64,000 nucleotides of DNA from Calothrix sp. PCC 6303 (lineage in GTDB: Bacteria > Cyanobacteriota > Cyanobacteriia > Cyanobacteriales > Nostocaceae), in contig NC_019751.1 in NCBI RefSeq assembly GCF_000317435.1, positions 6,138,001 through 6,202,000 on the forward strand, given 5' to 3'. Under the pieces are notes generated by a model. That model ran no database searches and was not told the origin of the DNA. It saw nothing but the letters and a program-made list of their open reading frames with translations. A program made the translations under genes and the position numbers. Below, one piece after another: positions 1 through 8,966 of the stretch. Every line of letters starts with the position of its first letter. Position 1 is the first letter of the stretch.

Positions 1-1367
1 AAACCGATGCTGATGTTGTGGGTATCGTGGAAACCGTCCGCTGGTTAAAAAACCAATGCCACGCCAAAGGTCGTAAGCCGCTGAATTTTAACTTAACAAT
101 TTCTAACTTTACCCCCAAACCCCATACCCCCTTTCAGTGGCACTCAGTCGCCACATCTGAATTTAAGCGCAAGCAACAACTTCTGCGGCAGGAATTTCGG
201 GGAATGCGAGGAGTCAAAGTCAATTATACTGATATTCGACTTTCAGCAATGGAAGACTTTATTGGTAGAGGCGATCGCACTTTAGGTAAAGTTCTATTAA
301 GAGCTTGGCAATTGGGTGCAGGGATGGACTCTTGGTACGATGGCTTAGATCAAGCCTTCGCCGCTTGGGAAAACGCGATCGCTGAAGCTGGACTAGACTG
401 GAAATACCGTCAAGTGGAAAACGGTGAGTGGAATGTGATGGAAGGTAGTAGCGGTGATAGCCGCTTAGATGTACCTTTACCTTGGGATCACATAGATTCT
501 GGTATAGATAAACACTGGCTGAAGAAAGACCTAGAACTTGCTCTCCAAGCCGCAACTGTACCTGATTGCTCCTTTGATGCCTGCTCACACTGCGGTGTCT
601 GCGGTACCGACTTTGGTAGTAATGTGGTGATGACAGCACCAATAATTCCAGAATTCGCTGGTGACTTTGTACCTAATACAACAAAGGTGCAACGGCTACG
701 AGTAAAATTTGGTAAACTTGGTGACATGGCACTAGTGGGTCATCTTGATTTAATGCGATTGTTTGATCGAATTGCGAGGCGTTCTGGATTGCCAGTGGCT
801 TTTACAGGAGGATTTCATCCCAGCCCGCGTATCTCCGCCGCCAACGCCTTACCCCTAGGTGCCACCAGTAGTGGTGAAATTCTAGACTTTGAACTAACCG
901 AGGTAATCGAACCTAGGGAATTTCAAAGAAAACTAATGGAAACTTTACCTAGTGATATTCCTATATATGAAGTGGTGGAAGTGGACATCAAAGCACCCGC
1001 CGCGACTCAAATCCTCTCCGCTGCCGAGTATTTAATCACAATAGCAACTAGTACGGATGTCAACTCCAAGGAATGGCAAACTTGGATAGATGCCATCAAA
1101 TCAACCTCAGAAATTTGGTTGGAACACACCACAAAGTCCGGAAAACAACAGTTGGTGAACTTATGCGATCGCTTAGTTGATCTGGAACTGATGTCCACAA
1201 ATACCAATGCAGAGGCATCAACAGCCATTTGCCGATATATTGGTAGCTGTCGTAACGATGGTACCCAGTTGCGCCCCGAACAAATTCTGTTTATGCTAGA
1301 ACAAGTCGCAGCCAGAGAATTTCATCTGCTGCACGTTCACCGCAACCAGATGGTTTTGGGAACTTAA
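1..1367 (+). CDS. Radical SAM protein, C-terminal part, with DUF2344 domain (5'-truncated by window edge)
   Basis: The reading frame is open from base 3 through the left edge, so the start lies outside the window. What remains is the end of a radical SAM family protein fused to a DUF2344 (TIGR03936-type) domain. The radical SAM core CxxxCxxC would be further upstream and is not visible. Residues about 187-198 carry a Cys cluster (CSHCGVCG), a likely metal or FeS site. The DUF2344 part begins near KVQRLRVKFGKLGDMALVGH and includes GGFHPSPRISAANALPLG. In many bacteria this fused protein is encoded just upstream of RNase E/G, as it is here with rne about 1.1 kb downstream. Its biochemical function is not established. 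The family call is firm; the role is unknown. Confidence 0.88.
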   Translation, partial: TDADVVGIVETVRWLKNQCHAKGRKPLNFNLTISNFTPKPHTPFQWHSVATSEFKRKQQLLRQEFRGMRGVKVNYTDIRLSAMEDFIGRGDRTLGKVLLRAWQLGAGMDSWYDGLDQAFAAWENAIAEAGLDWKYRQVENGEWNVMEGSSGDSRLDVPLPWDHIDSGIDKHWLKKDLELALQAATVPDCSFDACSHCGVCGTDFGSNVVMTAPIIPEFAGDFVPNTTKVQRLRVKFGKLGDMALVGHLDLMRLFDRIARRSGLPVAFTGGFHPSPRISAANALPLGATSSGEILDFELTEVIEPREFQRKLMETLPSDIPIYEVVEVDIKAPAATQILSAAEYLITIATSTDVNSKEWQTWIDAIKSTSEIWLEHTTKSGKQQLVNLCDRLVDLELMSTNTNAEASTAICRYIGSCRNDGTQLRPEQILFMLEQVAAREFHLLHVHRNQMVLGT

Positions 1368-1497
1368 ATAATTGAAGATAACATCTTGTACTCGTTATCT
1401 CACAGTTGTGATGTCAGGAATTGATTTTTGGTAAGGTTGCGTTAGAATTAAGTGAAGAGAAATTTTCTGGCGCTGCATTGAGTGAGTCGATTCACTA

Positions 1498-1513
1498 CCC
1501 TGATATATCAGGG
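1498..1513. repeat. 16-bp perfect palindrome
   Basis: CCCTGATATATCAGGG reads identically on both strands. It sits about 130 bp after the radical SAM gene. It has no T-tract on either side, so it is not a canonical terminator. It could be a protein binding site or the end of a small repeat; I cannot decide. Confidence 0.45.
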
Positions 1514-2348
1514 CGCGAAAAAAGGAGATTAGAGTGCAAGTTTTCAAGTCTTATCCCAGAGTCGCGCAGGCTAGAAAGTAACCCCTTGACAGCTAATGGT
1601 GAATCATCCATTCAAAATAAGCTCCGTTGGCTTCTCTATCTGTATTTTTTCCCAATTCTTAATGCTCACCTTTAACGACAGTATTATGTTGTAAGGCGCT
1701 ATGGAGTAGGCTACCAACAGGTATGCCAAAAACACACTCAATCTGCTTGATCATCATGTGTGCTGGTTTTCGTCCCTAGGTTAAATTCCTATAGCAAAAC
1801 CGAGGAATAATGATTTCCAAAAGCAGCTTGAATCAAAGGGAAATGGATCAAAAAAGTGCAAAACTTTAAGTGATGTATAGTGTGCATAAACTGCGGGAAG
1901 CAAGCTATGGGAGACGTATAGCTTCAAACTCCATTCTCGATTTTCATACTGGGACAAACGTCCTAACTTACTAAAAAAACTTGCGACTCATTCAATCCTC
2001 CTTGATTCGGTAACTTTCAAATCAATTAAGTAGCCATCATGAACTGATATACGCCAAAACAAATGAAAAAGCTGTTAGGTGTTAGGGATTTTCCTACTCA
2101 CTACTAACTTTCTCAAACTATGTAAGTGGAAATAAATCACTGTTCCTAGTAGCGCTACTACAAGCCAATTCCAGGGACTTTATATTCCGTTACATACTAC
2201 CAACTAAAGTTAAAACTTCTATAAAAGTACCCCAACGAAAAATCAGACTGTTCTCGAAAAAGCATTGCACCAAACAATTAACATGAATGAAGCGGTTTAT
2301 AGCCGTTCATGAGCAAATCAGCGTATCAGCGCAATATGAGTAGAATTG

Positions 2349-2382
2349 GCTCTAACTGTCAGAGCAAAAAATCAGATTTTTT
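2349..2382 (+). promoter_or_regulatory. Hairpin plus A/T-tract in the rne leader
   Basis: GCTCT (2349-2353) pairs with AGAGC (2361-2365). It is followed by AAAAAAT-cag-ATTTTTT (2366-2382), a second pure A:T stem ending in a T-tract. It lies 92 bp before the rne start. The arrangement looks like a weak terminator/attenuator, or a U-rich site that RNase E could cleave for autoregulation. Either role is inference from structure and position. Confidence 0.35.
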
Positions 2383-2473
2383 ATTAACATCAGCACTTTT
2401 GAGGCTTGTAAGTTTACTTATGGATAACCAGCCTTCAAAACTAATTGTGCTACCAATTTTTTGAGGAAATTGA

Positions 2474-4612
2474 ATGCCAAAGCAAATTATTATCGCAGAG
2501 CAGCACCAAATCGCAGCTGTATTTTCTGAAGATCAAATCCAAGAACTAGTAGTTGCCACAGGACACCATCAAATTGGGGATGTCTATTTAGGTGTAGTTG
2601 AAAACGTACTACCCGGAATCGATGCAGCTTTTGTCAACATCGGTGATCCTGAGCGTAATGGTTTTATTCATGTCACAGATTTAGGACCTTTAAAACTTAA
2701 ACGTAGTGCAGCTGCTATTACCGAACTCCTAACACCGCAACAAAAAGTGTTAGTTCAGGTAATGAAGGAGCCAACCGGGACAAAAGGACCAAGACTTACA
2801 GGTAACATTACTTTACCCGGTCGTTATGTGGTGTTGATGCCCTACGGTAGGGGTGTAAACTTGTCACGCCGCATTAGAAACGAAAATGAACGTAATCGCT
2901 TAAGAGCATTAGCAATTTTAATTAAACCTGCGGGAATGGGTTTACTAGTTCGCACAGAAGCTGAAGGTAAACCAGAAGAAGCGATTATTGAAGATTTGGA
3001 AGCCCTACAACGGCAGTGGGAAATTATTCAACAAGAAGCTCAATCTTCCCGCGCACCAGCATTGCTCAATCGTGACGATGACTTTATCCAGCGCGTATTA
3101 CGGGATATGTATGGTGCGGATGTAAATCGAATTGTGGTTGATTCCAGCACCGGGTTAAAACGTGTTAAGCAATATTTACAAAACTGGAGCGGCGGACAAA
3201 CCCCACAGGGACTACTAATTGATCATCACCGCGATCGCGCTCCAATTTTAGAGTACTTCCGCATCAATGCTGCTATTAAGGAAGCACTCAAACCGAGGGT
3301 GGATTTACCTTCAGGCGGCTACATCATTATTGAACCAACCGAAGCGCTGACAGTAATTGACGTTAACTCCGGTTCCTTCACCCGTTCCGCAACTGCCCGT
3401 GAAACCGTCCTGTGGACAAACTGTGAAGCAGCCACCGAAATCGCTCGACAATTACGTCTACGTAATATTGCTGGTGTAATTGTAGTAGATTTCATTGATA
3501 TGGAATCGAGACGCGACCAACTCCAAGTACTAGAACACTTTAATAAAGCCCTAAAAGCTGATAAAGCTCGACCCCAAATTGCTCAACTTACGGAGTTAGG
3601 ATTAGTTGAGTTAACTAGAAAACGCCAAGGTCAGAATATTTATGAACTGTTTGGACGAACTTGCCAAAGCTGTGGTGGCTTAGGTCATACCGTCCACTTA
3701 CCTGGCGAAGTAGAATCCAGAATGCCCAACACATCTCCAGAAATACCGGAGCGCTTCTCACCTCTGCCAAATCGTGAACCTCGTCCCAATAATGTACGAG
3801 TGATTGAGCCAAAGGAAATCTATGATGGATTTGGCGAAACCAACGAACCTGATTCTGAATATACACCACTGAATTTAGTCAACCATCCCAGTTATCAGGA
3901 GATGGGTGATAATAAAAATCGCCGTGTTCGTCGTCGTCAGCAACGTATCGGTGTCAACGGAATTAATGGCAAAGAGGAACCGACAAGAATTGGTAGTCCT
4001 TCTCCAGGTTTCGTCAGTGATGGAGAGCTAGATTTAGATGGCGATCTTGATGTTATTAGCCCATCTGAACTACCAATACCAAACCTGAATAAAGTTCCTT
4101 GGAATGATAATCCTAGGGATGGGTTACGCGATATCTCCAGAGAGCCGTTACGCGATCGCGTTGAACGGGGAAAGACTAAAATTGAACCAGTCAAACCCAT
4201 TGTTGAACCACCAGAAATCAGAACGGTGGAAATGACAACTGAGGAGCAAGATGTTTATGCACTCATGGGTGTCACCCCATTGTTAAAACTCGATCGTGAG
4301 GTCAAAAATACTAAATCTGTGATTATCAATGTGGTAGCACCTGGTCAACAAGCTAGCACTAACCCCATCGAAACCAACTCTGAATCACCAAGAGTTTTGC
4401 CGACACCGCGAAAGGAAATAGCCCCTCCTGAGCCAAAACCTTCACCGATAGTAATTTCGGAACCAGAACCAGAACCAGAACCATTGCCAGAACCAGTACT
4501 GAAGGTTGCACAAATATCAGAGGAAGAAGAGGTAGAAACTGTTACTCCGGTTACTGATCCTACTAATGGTCGTCGCCGTCGCAAACGCTCATCCGCCAAT
4601 GGCTCAGATTAG
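2474..4612 (+). CDS. rne: Ribonuclease E/G
   Basis: Endoribonuclease that starts mRNA decay and processes rRNA/tRNA precursors. An S1 domain occupies about residues 36-110 (GDVYLGVVENVLPGIDAAF). It is followed by the RNase E/G catalytic region, with the Mg-binding Asp motifs LTVIDVNSGSF and VVDFIDM and the zinc-link cysteines CQSCGG that tetramerise the enzyme. The C-terminal 300 residues are acidic, proline-rich and disordered, with a Glu-Pro repeat. The protein ends with RRRRKRSSA, close to the arginine-rich nonapeptide reported as the PNPase docking site of cyanobacterial RNase E. At 712 residues it matches cyanobacterial homologues. TTGAGGAAATTG just before ATG supplies a plausible ribosome site. 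rnhB, often next in cyanobacteria, is absent here; the convergent cpc operon follows. Confidence 0.96.
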   Translation: MPKQIIIAEQHQIAAVFSEDQIQELVVATGHHQIGDVYLGVVENVLPGIDAAFVNIGDPERNGFIHVTDLGPLKLKRSAAAITELLTPQQKVLVQVMKEPTGTKGPRLTGNITLPGRYVVLMPYGRGVNLSRRIRNENERNRLRALAILIKPAGMGLLVRTEAEGKPEEAIIEDLEALQRQWEIIQQEAQSSRAPALLNRDDDFIQRVLRDMYGADVNRIVVDSSTGLKRVKQYLQNWSGGQTPQGLLIDHHRDRAPILEYFRINAAIKEALKPRVDLPSGGYIIIEPTEALTVIDVNSGSFTRSATARETVLWTNCEAATEIARQLRLRNIAGVIVVDFIDMESRRDQLQVLEHFNKALKADKARPQIAQLTELGLVELTRKRQGQNIYELFGRTCQSCGGLGHTVHLPGEVESRMPNTSPEIPERFSPLPNREPRPNNVRVIEPKEIYDGFGETNEPDSEYTPLNLVNHPSYQEMGDNKNRRVRRRQQRIGVNGINGKEEPTRIGSPSPGFVSDGELDLDGDLDVISPSELPIPNLNKVPWNDNPRDGLRDISREPLRDRVERGKTKIEPVKPIVEPPEIRTVEMTTEEQDVYALMGVTPLLKLDREVKNTKSVIINVVAPGQQASTNPIETNSESPRVLPTPRKEIAPPEPKPSPIVISEPEPEPEPLPEPVLKVAQISEEEEVETVTPVTDPTNGRRRRKRSSANGSD

Positions 4613-4654
4613 CAAATTATCTCCCCACTGCTAATAAATCTGGTATAAAAAAAT

Positions 4655-4685
4655 AGAGACTTTATATGCAACATATAAAGTCTCT
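4655..4685 (-). terminator. Intrinsic terminator of the cpc operon (convergent with rne)
   Basis: A perfect 14-bp inverted repeat AGAGACTTTATATG / CATATAAAGTCTCT with a 3-nt loop. On the minus strand the hairpin is followed by TATTTTTTT (plus-strand 4646-4654), a textbook rho-independent terminator for the leftward cpc transcript. On the plus strand there is no T-tract, so rne termination here would be weaker. Confidence 0.85.
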
Positions 4686-4734
4686 AGCAAAATTTCAGAA
4701 TTATCTCAATGATTCTCATTAACCAGCAAAAGAA

Positions 4735-4986
4735 TTAGTTATTTGCGTCATTCTCCGATTGAGTCTCTGTGTGCAAAGGCTCAATCGCAACTATTTTGCC
4801 TCCCATGCGGTTAATTCGTTGCATTTCTGCATTCATTCGGTTGTAAGGAACTACGACAAAAGTACTAGCGCTGGAACGCAGTTGATAATCTGTTCGATCA
4901 GTTTCTTCGTTTTGGTGCAACCCGACAACTTCATAGCGGAAATAGCGACTCGTAGATGCAGCTTTGTTAGCAATTTGACCTAGCAT
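4735..4986 (-). CDS. cpcD: Phycobilisome rod-capping linker CpcD
   Basis: A small linker of 83 residues that terminates phycocyanin rods at their core-distal end, in the stromal-side phycobilisome. Almost the whole protein is a CpcD domain: RYFRYEVVGL, then SSASTFVVVPYNRMNAEMQR and GGKIVAIEPL. The same fold occurs at the C-termini of both rod linkers upstream. Length is normal for the family (about 70-85 residues). It is the last gene of the leftward operon cpcB-cpcA-linker-linker-cpcD, 323 bp after the previous linker and 50 bp before the operon terminator. No cpcE, cpcF or cpcG follows. Confidence 0.93.
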   Translation of the reverse strand: MLGQIANKAASTSRYFRYEVVGLHQNEETDRTDYQLRSSASTFVVVPYNRMNAEMQRINRMGGKIVAIEPLHTETQSENDANN

Positions 4987-5309
4987 AGTTTTAATTTAAT
5001 ATTTGTTGATTAATTGTTCAGTGGTGAATTGTTAGTTGTTAGTAAGTCAACACGGTTTAGCTAAGGAAAAATCACTATTAGCTACTAGCTTTTAGAATCA
5101 ATAGTGTATCGAGGATGGGAAGCATTATTCTTAACTTTTTCCTGCTTAACTAAACTGTTACTGTTGCCTTTTGAACAATTCCAATTCTTAACTTAGAAGA
5201 GGTTTAAGTAAGTATCAATCACTATACTTGTAACCGTTAATAACTGGATTTTTAAAATGGCTAATAGTCAACTCCCCAAAGCGTATTAACTATTAGCCAC
5301 TTTGATCAA
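4987..5309 (-). other. Spacer between rod linker and cpcD
   Basis: 323 bp inside the cpc operon with no open frame of note. It is A+T-rich with short imperfect repeats of the kind GTTAGTTGTTAGTAAG near 5030. It probably is transcribed spacer; I see no promoter or terminator that can be defended. Confidence 0.4.
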
Positions 5310-6179
5310 CTAAAGCGGAGTAATACTAGCAATTCTACCGCCTTGTTTTTGCACTCTTTGCATGTAGGACGATAGTTCTTCATAGGGAATGACTACAGCT
5401 TGATTAACTTTGCGAGTGCTAGGATAACCAGCACCAAACACCTTCGCAACTTCAACGCGGAACATTCTACCTTCTTTACCAAAAGTTGCTGCACCACCAA
5501 AAGTACTGTTGGGGGTGACACCTCTTTGTTGAGCTACATAGGCAAAACCTTCACCACTACCAGAAGGTGTAACTACGGTAGATGAACTGTTACGTCCAAG
5601 TTCAGCAGCAAGGTGCGAACTTGTACCTTTGAGTTGAGCGCGATCGCTATTGGCGTAACCACGATATAGTTGGAACATCCGGCTAAATCCAACAGTTTTT
5701 TGTCCAGTTTGAGTTTGGAAACCGCGATAGTAAGGAACTATATTTTCGCCAAAGTTTGCTTCATACTCTGAGGAATAAATATAGGAATCAATATCAGCAT
5801 CGTAACCTTCCTCTTGATATAAATCGAGGTGGTAAATTACCTCTGACTCATCGTAAGGTGCGCGTCCCAATAAGTGCTTATAATTGAGTTCGATTACACG
5901 AGTTTGGAAGCTGTTGTAAAAGAATTTGTTTTTGTAAAGTTCTGATTTTGCAACTTGACTAACGAAGTCGCGTACTGTAATTTTACCGTCCCGTAGAAGC
6001 GATTCGGCGCTAATCAGACGCTCAGACTTCATCAAATGATCGTTACCCAAAATCTGACGATAAACAGCCGAAATAACTATTTCTACTTCTTCTTTTGTGG
6101 CACGGGTTCGCAATTCTAGCGGCGATGAATTACTAAAAGCCTCAGTTCCCAGACGTGATGCTGCGGTTGTTATTGCCAT
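5310..6179 (-). CDS. Phycocyanin-associated rod linker polypeptide (CpcC/CpcI type)
   Basis: 289-residue rod linker that joins phycocyanin hexamers in phycobilisome rods. It starts [11 protein letters not shown], typical of the family. A PBS linker domain spans about residues 20-180, with the motifs [29 protein letters not shown] and [21 protein letters not shown] Ser/Gly-rich hinge is followed by a C-terminal CpcD-like domain ([11 protein letters not shown] to [10 protein letters not shown]). In the Fremyella cpc2 operon the equivalent pair is called cpcH2-cpcI2; in Anabaena-type operons cpcC. I cannot choose the exact name from one sequence. It lies 212 bp after the other linker. Confidence 0.92.
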   Translation of the reverse strand: MAITTAASRLGTEAFSNSSPLELRTRATKEEVEIVISAVYRQILGNDHLMKSERLISAESLLRDGKITVRDFVSQVAKSELYKNKFFYNSFQTRVIELNYKHLLGRAPYDESEVIYHLDLYQEEGYDADIDSYIYSSEYEANFGENIVPYYRGFQTQTGQKTVGFSRMFQLYRGYANSDRAQLKGTSSHLAAELGRNSSSTVVTPSGSGEGFAYVAQQRGVTPNSTFGGAATFGKEGRMFRVEVAKVFGAGYPSTRKVNQAVVIPYEELSSYMQRVQKQGGRIASITPL

Positions 6180-6269
6180 TTTTTGATTCTCCTAAAAAAA
6201 TAGTGAGGAATTATGTCAATTAAGACAGAAGATGAGTTTTTGGGCGAAGCTTGAGCATTAATTAACCGT

Positions 6270-6345
6270 GAGTGAGAATTCAAAAATTACTACTTAATTA
6301 ACAATTAACATAAGTTAAAAAACTAGAATCTCCGAATTCTCACTC
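6270..6345 (-). repeat. 12-bp inverted repeat between the two rod-linker genes
   Basis: GAGTGAGAATTC (6270-6281) pairs perfectly with GAATTCTCACTC (6334-6345), leaving a 52-nt loop in the intercistronic mRNA. It could stabilise or segment the operon transcript. There is no adjacent U-tract, so it is not an intrinsic terminator. Confidence 0.5.
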
Positions 6346-6391
6346 CTGTGCAGACGACCTGTTAAATTGTCTTCTAACTTCCAGGTTGAGC

Positions 6392-7162
6392 TTATGCCAA
6401 AGTAATGCTCATTACCTTGTTACCTTTACGGTTCAATTGCTGTAACTTGCTCGAAAGCTGCTCAAATGGTACGAGAATCTCTGTCGTTATCCGACGTACA
6501 ACTGCTGTTTTTGATGACGCTGCTTGCATAACTCGAAGTCGGTAAACATCTCCTCGCTTGCCGCTTGTAGCACCTGCTAATGCAGATGAGGAAGCCGCAT
6601 GAATGGGGGATGCAGTATTTTTTGCTACTTCCCAAGTTAAGCGTCCCTGCTTGCATCCTTGGCTGCTGTCACTATTAGCATAACCTCGATACAGCTGGAA
6701 CATACGGCTAAAACCAACGTTCTTTTGTCCAACCTGGCTTTTGAATCCACGATGGTTAGGAACAATGCTCTCACCGAAATTTTGCTGATATTCAAGCGAG
6801 TCAATGTATGAATCTATTTCAGCATCGTAGCCTTGTGTGTTGTACAAGTCCACATGGTATGCTATTTCAGATTCGTCTTCCGGAGCGCGTCCGAGAAAGT
6901 GCTTGTAATTCAGTTCGATAAAGCGAACCTGCGAGTTGCTTTGAAAAAATTTCTGACTATAAAGTTCTGATTTCCCGATTGCCCGCACAAATTCTCTCAC
7001 TGAAAGCTGTCCTTGCTTTAAAAAGGACTCTGCGCTTAATAAGCGATCGCTTTCCATCAAATAAGAATTGCCTAATATCTGACGATAAACAGCACGAATC
7101 ACGATTTCAACGTCTGTATCGTTGCGGTCGGAACGTAGTTCTAAAGTTTCCATCGCTTCCAT
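6392..7162 (-). CDS. Phycocyanin-associated rod linker polypeptide, first of two (CpcH/CpcC type)
   Basis: 256-residue rod linker with the same layout as its downstream neighbour: PBS linker domain ([58 protein letters not shown]), a short hinge, and a C-terminal CpcD-like domain ([10 protein letters not shown] to [10 protein letters not shown]). It is about 30 residues shorter and lacks the usual MAITTAAS-type start, beginning [12 protein letters not shown]; the second Met is an alternative start. It carries an unusual cysteine at SQGCKQGR. The two linkers presumably occupy different positions along the rod. It follows cpcA by 700 bp, downstream of the post-cpcA stem-loop, so it is probably expressed at a lower level than cpcBA. 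Confidence 0.9.
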   Translation of the reverse strand: MEAMETLELRSDRNDTDVEIVIRAVYRQILGNSYLMESDRLLSAESFLKQGQLSVREFVRAIGKSELYSQKFFQSNSQVRFIELNYKHFLGRAPEDESEIAYHVDLYNTQGYDAEIDSYIDSLEYQQNFGESIVPNHRGFKSQVGQKNVGFSRMFQLYRGYANSDSSQGCKQGRLTWEVAKNTASPIHAASSSALAGATSGKRGDVYRLRVMQAASSKTAVVRRITTEILVPFEQLSSKLQQLNRKGNKVMSITLA

Positions 7163-7632
7163 TGAATTATTTCTCTCACGAAGGTGGACTCTGAAGAGAA
7201 AATATTAAGTTGCTGTAGCAATTAGCTGCTAATTGCATACTATTACTAAGTTAAGTTAGAGGAAGTTCCTCATCCCACGGTAAGGTCTCTCTAACACCAA
7301 ATCATGCCTAAAATCGATCCTTTACTTTTATAGGCATTTTTTACTTTCTATCTAAAAAAATCTTCGATACCTACAATACCAATTCATTAATTCAAGTCGA
7401 TATCAAAAAAATCACATTTTTATTGAAGCGCAGAATTGAATCGCAGAATTGAAAACCAGAATTGAATTTTTAAAAACAGAACCACGTTCAAAAAACCTGA
7501 TTTTTAAGGAAATAGTGAATTAGTACTTTAGATTTTGAATTACCCAAACAAAGAAATTTATAGAAATTAGGAATCGCGCAATTGTAATATTGGTTTTCAA
7601 CTTGTCCCTTTGGCACGTCTAAGCTAGCCTTT

Positions 7633-7646
7633 CAGATCTAGATCTG
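7633..7646. repeat. 14-bp perfect palindrome
   Basis: CAGATCTAGATCTG is self-complementary (nested BglII/XbaI-like sites). It lies in the cpcA-linker spacer. Function is unknown; it could be a dimeric regulator site or an element boundary. Confidence 0.45.
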
Positions 7647-7793
7647 GTACTAGTCTACAGCACACCCTCCGGAAACCTGCTGCACCTCTTCGCAATCACA
7701 TCGTTGCATAAGTCCTGGAAATTAGAAAGTAGATTTAGTATGAACTGTTCGACTCAATATTTTCCGAAAATTTATTTTCAAAAAACAAAACAT

Positions 7794-7852
7794 GCCCAGA
7801 AAGATAAACAACTCCTAGCTAATCTGCCAGTTAGCTGCTCAGTTTTCTGGGC
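7794..7852 (-). terminator. Post-cpcA stem-loop (partial terminator/attenuator)
   Basis: Read in the operon direction, GCCCAGAAA (7852-7844) pairs with TTTCTGGGC (7802-7794), and an inner AGCTAA/TTAGCT stem closes an 8-nt loop. It is followed by ATGTTTTGTTTTTT. It begins only about 12 bp after the cpcA stop. Phycocyanin operons commonly make an abundant cpcBA transcript ending here and a rarer read-through transcript with linkers; this structure fits that role. Confidence 0.75.
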
Positions 7853-7863
7853 AAAACCTGAAT

Positions 7864-8352
7864 TTAGCTCAGGGTATTGATTGCATAATCAATATAAGAA
7901 TTAGCTTCAACAGCAGGATCGCCGCTCAAACCATGGTTTGCTTTGATATATTTCAAAGCTTCAATATACCAGCTAGGAGACAAATCAAAGGTCTTGTTGA
8001 TTTCAGCTAAACCAGCGATTAGGTAGTCATCCATTGGACCAGTACCACCGACAACCAAGCAGTAAGTAATCATGCGTAAGTAGTAGCCGATATCACGAGC
8101 ACACTTAGCTTTACCAGTAGAACTGGAAGCAAAGTTGTTACCTTGCATTTGGGTGGTGTATGGAAATTTTTGATACACAGCATTTGCTGCACCATCTGCC
8201 AAGCTTTGAGCTTTTGAAGTTAAACCTTTAGCAGCTTCTAAGCTAGCGGTAGCTTGACGGAAGCGACCAAAAGCTACTTGTACTTCTGTGCTGCTTAAGA
8301 AACGTCCTTGAGAATCAGCAGCTGATACAGCTTCGGTTAGAGGAGTTTTCAT
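7864..8352 (-). CDS. cpcA: C-phycocyanin alpha subunit
   Basis: 162-residue alpha chain of the light-harvesting biliprotein phycocyanin, the normal length. It begins [19 protein letters not shown] and has the phycocyanobilin-binding cysteine in [20 protein letters not shown] (family position 84). The C-terminus is [11 protein letters not shown]. It pairs with CpcB to form (alpha-beta) trimers and hexamers of the rod. The start follows a clear purine-rich stretch (AACGGAGATACC). It is 95 bp after cpcB and cotranscribed with it. The lyase genes cpcE/cpcF needed to attach its chromophore are not in this window. Confidence 0.97.
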   Translation of the reverse strand: MKTPLTEAVSAADSQGRFLSSTEVQVAFGRFRQATASLEAAKGLTSKAQSLADGAANAVYQKFPYTTQMQGNNFASSSTGKAKCARDIGYYLRMITYCLVVGGTGPMDDYLIAGLAEINKTFDLSPSWYIEALKYIKANHGLSGDPAVEANSYIDYAINTLS

Positions 8353-8447
8353 GAGTTAGGTATCTCCGTTTTACAAAGTTTTTGTTTGATAATGGGTTTG
8401 TTTAACTGATCAAAATCTCAGTTAATCATGCTTTAAGAGCGAAATAA

Positions 8448-8966
8448 TTATGCAACAGCAGATGCTGCGCGATCAAAATAGCTAGCAATTTCAGACATGA
8501 GAGCGCTGCAATCGCCTCTGGTGACACCGTTAGGGTCGCCAGCAATAGCCAATGCTGCTTCTTTCATTTTTTGAACGCCAACTGAAACAGAGGATCCAGG
8601 TGTTCCCAATGCCAAGTAGGTTTCGCGTAATCCGTTTAAGCAACGGTCGTCAAGAACACTTGCATCACCTGAAAATACTGCATAAGTTACATAGCGCAAG
8701 ATGATTTCCATATCACGCAAGCAAGCAGCCATACGACGGCTTGTGTAAGCATTACCGCCAGGAGCGATCAATTGGGGTTGTTCTGCAAATAAAGAACGAG
8801 CCGCGTTAGCAACAATTGTTGATGCATTGCTGGTAATACGGTTTACCGAATCCATCCGCTTGTTTCCATCGCGAACCATGTTCAATAAAGCATCCAATTG
8901 AGAAGTGCTGAGGTACTCACCACGAGCATCAGCTTGGGAAACTACTTTGGCAAACGCATCTAACAT
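8448..8966 (-). CDS. cpcB: C-phycocyanin beta subunit
   Basis: 172-residue beta chain, first gene of the leftward cpc operon. Both chromophore cysteines are present: [19 protein letters not shown] (family Cys-82/84) and [20 protein letters not shown] (Cys-153/155). The Asn of [15 protein letters not shown] and the conserved [15 protein letters not shown] also fit CpcB. It is phycocyanin rather than phycoerythrocyanin or allophycocyanin, because it starts [19 protein letters not shown] and aligns throughout with CpcB. The start is preceded by AGGAGATTAAACC, a strong ribosome site. Upstream lies a long A+T-rich region that must carry the operon promoter. Confidence 0.97.
   Translation of the reverse strand: MLDAFAKVVSQADARGEYLSTSQLDALLNMVRDGNKRMDSVNRITSNASTIVANAARSLFAEQPQLIAPGGNAYTSRRMAACLRDMEIILRYVTYAVFSGDASVLDDRCLNGLRETYLALGTPGSSVSVGVQKMKEAALAIAGDPNGVTRGDCSALMSEIASYFDRAASAVA

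Larger units (their letters stand above)
1368..2473 (+). other. Long intergenic region / probable rne leader
   Basis: About 1.1 kb without a convincing gene. An 84-codon open frame at 1421-1675 has no ribosome binding site and no recognisable protein features, so I do not call it. The half nearest rne is AU-rich. It contains a perfect 16-bp palindrome at 1498-1513 and a hairpin followed by an A-tract/T-tract pair at 2349-2382. Cyanobacterial rne transcripts are known to carry long AU-rich 5' untranslated regions that RNase E itself cleaves, so much of this stretch may be transcribed leader. That is inference. Confidence 0.4.
7163..7863 (-). other. Spacer between cpcA and the first rod linker
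   Basis: 701 bp with no gene. From cpcA outward it holds the stem-loop at 7794-7852, a 14-bp perfect palindrome CAGATCTAGATCTG at 7633-7646, and a short A+T-rich stretch with three CAGAATTGAA units near 7431-7468. It is long enough to contain a secondary promoter for the linker genes, but I can point to no clear -35/-10 pair. Confidence 0.45.

Noticed and set aside
1421-1675. 84-codon open frame before rne
   Set aside because: No ribosome site, no domain, and composition like the surrounding non-coding DNA.
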